A DNA stretch of 64,000 nt, taken from contig CAVYLN010000001.1 in assembly GCA_963769435.1 (NCBI GenBank), forward strand, positions 620,001-684,000. The letters run 5' to 3'. Shown here piece by piece: positions 59,977 through 64,000 of this stretch. The position numbers and the translations under genes are program-made. Numbering within the stretch: position 1 is the stretch's first letter; each line of letters begins with the position of its first letter. The notes below the pieces were generated by a model. That model saw nothing but the letters and a program-made list of their open reading frames with translations. It searched no databases and was not told where the DNA came from. Origin of the DNA: JADKAV01 sp963769435 (GTDB lineage: Bacteria; Actinomycetota; Actinomycetes; S36-B12; UBA10799).

Positions 59977-62592
59977 CTATCCCCACTCGGCGTACAGAGC
60001 CGTCGCCAGATCCATCGGGTCCAGTCCGCGCACGGCCTCCATCACGCCCGCGCCCTCCGCAGATCCCGTGTAGAGCAACTCCCCGCGCGACACGAAGGCC
60101 CGCCACTGCACCAGAAAGGCCGTGGCGGCGTCCTTGTTGACCCCGAACACATCCGGGACCGCGTGCCACATCACAGCCCGACCGCCGCCGACCCGCCGGG
60201 AGACGACGTAGCGGGGGAAGTCGACAGGACTGAGGATCTGCTCGACCGATTCGGAGAACCTGCGACTGGCCTCGGGGTCGTCCACGTCCATTCGCACAAC
60301 CCAAGTGCCATCCGTCTCCGGTTCCACGACCACCAGATCCGATCCGCCGGGCCGCAAGGTCCCCGCGACAGCCCGGCCGAACGCCATCAGCATCCCGTCC
60401 GCACCCATGCGCCCCGCGATGGCCCGCACCCGCGTCCGGCGCACGAACGTCTGCACCAGCCATCCCACTCCCGCACCCATCACCAACGCGCCCGCGGTCA
60501 CCCCACCCGGGGACGCCGTGACGACGGCCAACGTCCCGGCGGCACCCGCGCCAAGGGTCCCGGCCGCGAACGGCCATCCCGGCCACGTGCGGATCGCAGG
60601 TTCCGGAACCCCCAACGTGCCGTGACCGGCACGCGTCCGGCGCACCCGGACCGCGGTCTGGGTCAGGTCCCGGTAGGGCTGGCCGATACGCCACGACTCG
60701 CGGGTTTCGTCCATGTTCGCGGCCGCCTCGACGGACGCGGCGTTGATCGAGGCGCGGACCTCCGAGGGCGGCGGTGCGTACGGCCCGCACCGGTCGTCCA
60801 GATGCTCCACCCCTGCCACGATCCGCCCCTGGACGTCGGGAGCGAGGTACCCCCTGTGTTTGGCCACCAGTCGCCGGTAGTCGAGATCACCTCGGGGATG
60901 GGTGTCGTCGACCGTGGTCACCGACCAGACATGCGCCACCTTCCCGCAGCGTTGCGGATCACGCCGGATCGCCCGCCCGCGGATCTGCACCACGGCGGTC
61001 GACGTCGTCGCAGCCGTGAGGTCGACGACAACGTTGGCGGCAGGCGCGTCCCATCCCTCACCCAGAAGGCCCCGGGTCCCCACCAGTACGTCGACGTGGC
61101 CTGCGGTGAAGAGTTCGGTGACGTGCGGGACCCAGTCGCGCGGCCCCCACGTACCTTCGATCCGCACGAGACCGTCGGAGGCATCCACCAGCGACTGGCC
61201 GGGGAGCAGGACGTCCGCCAACGACGCCGGCGTGCCGCCGACCGATGTGCCCGTCATGAGCACCACCCGCAGGTGCGGGTTCGCCTGTTGGACCTGCGCA
61301 AGCGCCTCCCAGGCCGATCCCGCCCTCGAGGACAGCACCGTCCGGATATCCGCCGGAGGTGTTGCCCCGACATTCTCGAAGTCGGTCAGCACGATCGCCC
61401 GCAGATCCTCCCCGCGCACCAGATACTCCTGCTGCACGAGGTAGCCGGCCGCCACCGACTTCGCTGCGGAGCGGGAGAGCACCCGGTCAACCGGTGATTG
61501 GCCCCGCCGGGCCCCGTTGCGTGTCAGGGTCCACCCCACGGAACGCAGCCCGGCACGAAGAACCTCCCAGCCCTCCAGCGGCGGATCACTTCCTGCCAGC
61601 ACTCTCCTGCCGTAGTCCGAGAGGATCGACACCCAGTCCTCGACCACCAAGGACTGCCGGTGCTCGTCGCGCATCCTGGCACCATCCGGAAGGGCGATCA
61701 TGTCGTTGTGTGCGGCACGCAGCAATGCGCGCGCGATCTCCGGCCGGGTGCGCTCGATATGGCTCCAGGAAACCCCTTCATGGCGCACCCACGCCGCATC
61801 CAAGTACTCGAGTAGGGGCACGTCGGCGAAGTCCGGCGCCATGACCGCCGTCACCAACTCCTGCCAGCGGACAGCACTGGCAGCCAGGTACTCCCGCTCC
61901 GAGTCGGTGGGATCGACGAACCAGCCCAGTTCGCGATAGGGCGCGAGAACCCCGTCACGAACCAGCGCCGGCGTGCTGATCGAGTAGAGGACCGGCCCGA
62001 ACAACTCGTCCACGAGGGCGGCTTCCGCCTCCGAGAGACTGTCGCGTGGCGTGGCGGTCAGGGCCACCACCACCGGTCCGTCCGCCTCCCCGCCGTGCGC
62101 CTGACGCAGAACCTCCACCAACAACTCGCCCCAGGTCTGCGCCAAGTGGTGGGCCTCATCCAGAACCAGCGTGAAAGGGTCACCCCCGTGCAGCCGATCG
62201 ATCAGTTCCCTGGCGTTCGGATGCAGTCGTGCAATGGCCGACTCCGCCTCCGACTCGTCATCGAACGTGGCCAGGGCCTGGTAGGTCAGCACCGTCACAT
62301 CGCTGTCCATCGTCCGGTCGGTACCCACACTGACCTGTCCGGACTTCTCCCAGAGTCGTTGCCACTGTGAGGCGATGGCGGTGTTGGGGACCAGCACGAG
62401 CACCCGCCGCCCGACCCGGGAGGCCATGACCGCCCCGAGCAACGTCTTGCCCGCCCCGGGTGGCATCACGACATGGAACCGGGATCGGTCGGCATGCTGC
62501 TCGAAGACCCGCAGCGCCGCGACCTGATGTTCGCGCAGCGACCCGAAGTCGAGATCCGCCAAGCGCTGTTCTAGGGGCGGCATGCCGGTCAC
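59977..62592 (-). CDS. SF2 DEAD/DEAH-box helicase with predicted C-terminal membrane segment
   Basis: 871 residues. RecA-like domain 1: Walker A MPPGAGKTLL (about residue 45), VLVPNTAIASQWQ, Walker B LVLDEAHHLA and motif III VALTATPR. Domain 2: LVGTRGLLGEGWDAPAANVVVDL and motif VI QIRGRAIRRD. The layout resembles XPB/UvrB-like type III restriction helicases. Distinctively, about residues 670-722 contain two Gly/Ala-rich hydrophobic stretches (FAAGTLGAGAAGTLAVV and GALVMGAGVGWLVQTFV) that look like a membrane hairpin. A basic segment and a 150-residue soluble tail follow. GTG 62592 or ATG 62583 is the start; no partner genes of a defence system are adjacent. Confidence 0.8.
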   Translation of the reverse strand: MTGMPPLEQRLADLDFGSLREHQVAALRVFEQHADRSRFHVVMPPGAGKTLLGAVMASRVGRRVLVLVPNTAIASQWQRLWEKSGQVSVGTDRTMDSDVTVLTYQALATFDDESEAESAIARLHPNARELIDRLHGGDPFTLVLDEAHHLAQTWGELLVEVLRQAHGGEADGPVVVALTATPRDSLSEAEAALVDELFGPVLYSISTPALVRDGVLAPYRELGWFVDPTDSEREYLAASAVRWQELVTAVMAPDFADVPLLEYLDAAWVRHEGVSWSHIERTRPEIARALLRAAHNDMIALPDGARMRDEHRQSLVVEDWVSILSDYGRRVLAGSDPPLEGWEVLRAGLRSVGWTLTRNGARRGQSPVDRVLSRSAAKSVAAGYLVQQEYLVRGEDLRAIVLTDFENVGATPPADIRTVLSSRAGSAWEALAQVQQANPHLRVVLMTGTSVGGTPASLADVLLPGQSLVDASDGLVRIEGTWGPRDWVPHVTELFTAGHVDVLVGTRGLLGEGWDAPAANVVVDLTAATTSTAVVQIRGRAIRRDPQRCGKVAHVWSVTTVDDTHPRGDLDYRRLVAKHRGYLAPDVQGRIVAGVEHLDDRCGPYAPPPSEVRASINAASVEAAANMDETRESWRIGQPYRDLTQTAVRVRRTRAGHGTLGVPEPAIRTWPGWPFAAGTLGAGAAGTLAVVTASPGGVTAGALVMGAGVGWLVQTFVRRTRVRAIAGRMGADGMLMAFGRAVAGTLRPGGSDLVVVEPETDGTWVVRMDVDDPEASRRFSESVEQILSPVDFPRYVVSRRVGGGRAVMWHAVPDVFGVNKDAATAFLVQWRAFVSRGELLYTGSAEGAGVMEAVRGLDPMDLATALYAEWG

Positions 62593-62694
62593 AGGAGAAG
62601 ACTGGCAGAAACCCGCACGGCATCGGCGAGTTCGACCCCGCGCACCGTGGGAACTGGGGGTGCGCGGGTCGCGGCGGGCGGACGGAGGGGGCAG

Positions 62695-62700
62695 TAGAGT
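62695..62700 (+). promoter_or_regulatory. Leaderless -10 box of murT-gatD
   Basis: TAGAGT, six bases before GTG 62707. Confidence 0.6.
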
Positions 62701-62706
62701 CAGCGT

Positions 62707-63978
62707 GTGACCGTGTCCGCGCGAACCCGCGCCGCCGCCCGCCTGGGTCTGCTCACCTCATCGCTGTCACGACGCATGGGACGCGGCGAAGGCATGGTGA
62801 TCGGGGGCCGGGTCATCCTGAAACTGGCGCCCAACGCCATCGAGGAGATGGCTCGGGACCGGGTGGCGGCTCTGGTCAGCGCCACCAACGGGAAGACCTC
62901 GACCACCCGCCTTCTGGCCACGGCGGTCGAGCAGGCGGGGCCGGTCATCAGCCAGCACACCGGGGCGAACATGACCTCAGGGGTCGCCGTGACACTGGCC
63001 AGCGGAGACCCGGGGGCGCAGGCCGTCCTTGAGGTCGATGAGGCCTACCTTCCCGCCATCTTCCGGGCGACCAACCCGCGCGTCATCATCCTTGGCAATC
63101 TCAGCCGCGACCAGTTGGACCGAATGAACGAGGTCGCGATGGTGGCCCGGCGCTGGCGGGACATGCTCGCCGACGCCACGTCCACCACCGTGGTCGCCAA
63201 CGCAGACGATCCCTCCATAGTCTGGGCGGCCCGTCATGCGCCGAACGTGATCTGGGTCGCGGCCGGCCAGGTGTGGACGGCGGACTCGGCGGTGTGCCTC
63301 GACTGCGGGGCACTGCTGCTCCGCGACGAGTCGACCTGGCATTGCCCCCGGTGCGGATTCGCCCGGCCCACACCGCAATGGACACTGGAATACGTCGGGG
63401 ATCACACTTTCGTCCACGGGCCCGATGACCAGCGCTACGACATGCGCCTGCGACTGCCGGGACGGTTCAACGCCGCCAACGGCGCGCTGGCGCTGGTCGC
63501 CACGGTCGTGCTCGGCCTGGACCCCGCCGAATCCGCACGGCGGATGGCGACTGTGGAGTCGGTGTCGGGCCGCTACGCGGTGGTGAGGGTCGGCGAGTTG
63601 ACGATCCGCCTGCTGCTGGCCAAGAACCCGGCGGGATGGTCGGAACTGGTGGACGTCATGCCGCCGGCACCCACCCCGGTGATCGTGACCATCAACTCGA
63701 ACGCGGCCGACGGTCGCGACCCCTCGTGGCTGTGGGATGTACCGTTCGAGCGACTGCGGGGACGCGTGGTGGTCGCCACCGGCGACCGGCGCCGCGACCT
63801 CGCGGTGAGACTGTTGCACGCAGAGGTCGAGCACGTGGTCATCGAGGATCCGTACTCGCCGACGGCGCCCCTTCCGCCGGGCATGCGCGATCTGGACGTC
63901 GTCGATTGCGCCGCCACCTACACGGCGTTCCACCATCTGCGCACGACGGCTGACCGGCAGGCGGTGAAACGGGCATGA
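62707..63978 (+). CDS. murT: Lipid II isoglutaminyl synthase subunit MurT
   Basis: Mur-ligase-like subunit of MurT/GatD, which amidates the D-Glu of lipid II to D-isoglutamine. It has 423 residues. ATP-binding loop VSATNGKTSTTRLL (59-70), VLEVDEAYLP, LGNLSRDQLDRMNE, an inserted zinc ribbon (CLDCG and CPRCG, about 198-217), FNAANGALALVA, and the C-terminal DUF1727 motif DPSWLWDVPFE, whose Asp completes the GatD active site. The stop overlaps the gatD start. Confidence 0.96.
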   Translation: MTVSARTRAAARLGLLTSSLSRRMGRGEGMVIGGRVILKLAPNAIEEMARDRVAALVSATNGKTSTTRLLATAVEQAGPVISQHTGANMTSGVAVTLASGDPGAQAVLEVDEAYLPAIFRATNPRVIILGNLSRDQLDRMNEVAMVARRWRDMLADATSTTVVANADDPSIVWAARHAPNVIWVAAGQVWTADSAVCLDCGALLLRDESTWHCPRCGFARPTPQWTLEYVGDHTFVHGPDDQRYDMRLRLPGRFNAANGALALVATVVLGLDPAESARRMATVESVSGRYAVVRVGELTIRLLLAKNPAGWSELVDVMPPAPTPVIVTINSNAADGRDPSWLWDVPFERLRGRVVVATGDRRRDLAVRLLHAEVEHVVIEDPYSPTAPLPPGMRDLDVVDCAATYTAFHHLRTTADRQAVKRA

Positions 63979-64000
63979 GCGATATCTCTGTGGTCTCCAT
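63975..64000 (+). CDS. gatD: Lipid II isoglutaminyl synthase glutaminase subunit GatD (start only)
   Basis: Only the first eight codons (MSDISVVS) are inside the window. The call rests on the ATGA overlap with murT and the invariant murT-gatD pairing in Gram-positive bacteria. The short beta-strand-like start fits the glutamine amidotransferase fold. Confidence 0.7.

Noticed and set aside
59977..62592. The helicase as part of a multi-gene phage-defence system.
   Set aside because: Its neighbours are glgB and murT/gatD; no nuclease, methylase or other defence gene is adjacent, so only the single protein is noted.

Overview
The window is chromosomal DNA of a high-GC Gram-positive bacterium, class Actinomycetes (Actinomycetota). 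This rests on the long Arg-rich insertion in Rho, the GlgE alpha-glucan pathway, MurT/GatD, GatCAB, heavy use of GTG and TTG starts, and gene order. Two blocks match, from memory, orders in Mycobacterium and Streptomyces: argS-lysA-hom-thrC-thrB-rho-rpmE-prfA-prmC-(Sua5)-glyA-wecA-atpI-atpB (positions 1-15906, like Rv1292-Rv1304) and gatB-gatA-gatC-ligA-(MetE-like)-mnmA-iscS-etfA-etfB-methyltransferase-GH57-GT4-...-acyltransferase-methyltransferase-enoyl-CoA hydratase (26506-52346, like Rv3009c-Rv3039c). I cannot name an order or genus. I see no phage, insertion sequence, CRISPR array or defence island.

Layout. 1-3708: glyA-wecA-atpI-atpZ-atpB operon. 3908-8737: a divergent Sua5-like gene, then prmC, prfA, rpmE and rho. 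9049-15906: a CoA-binding protein, threonine genes hom-thrC-thrB, lysA and argS. 15916-21791: lipoprotein, tRNA-Arg(CCG), repeat protein plus beta-propeller hydrolase, membrane protein, PlsC-like acyltransferase, DUF4097-DUF2089 pair, zincin and an alkyltransferase-like protein. 21788-25881: sbcD-sbcC. 25966-29747: gatC-gatA-gatB-vanZ-like. 29870-37278: SDR, ligA, MetE-like, two TRIC channels, mnmA and iscS. 37347-42490: glgP with an MBOAT/SGNH O-acetylation pair. 42806-44553: etfBA. 44720-52346: methyltransferase, GH57, GT4, a PGM1-like ATP-grasp ligase, hexapeptide acyltransferase, methyltransferase and enoyl-CoA hydratase. 52429-59955: glgX, a secreted protein, glgE and glgB. 59977-64000: an SF2 helicase with a predicted membrane segment, murT and the start of gatD.

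How the genes work together. The right half is rich in alpha-1,4-glucan metabolism: GlgP, GlgX, GlgE, GlgB, a GH57 enzyme and a GT4. Methyltransferases and three kinds of acyltransferase (MBOAT, SGNH, left-handed beta-helix) lie nearby. In mycobacteria the corresponding methyltransferase-GH57-GT4 genes are assigned to methylglucose lipopolysaccharide synthesis, so a modified (methylated and acylated) glucan is a reasonable hypothesis here.

Two window-wide features matter to a reader. At least 14 conserved genes, including essential ones (atpB, gatC, ligA), carry single-base frame breaks that can be read through by eye. These most likely reflect sequence or assembly indels, so I list the genes as CDS and describe the break. 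Second, at least 15 transcription units have a TANNNT box exactly 6 or 7 bases before an ATG or GTG with no Shine-Dalgarno site, which points to widespread leaderless mRNAs.
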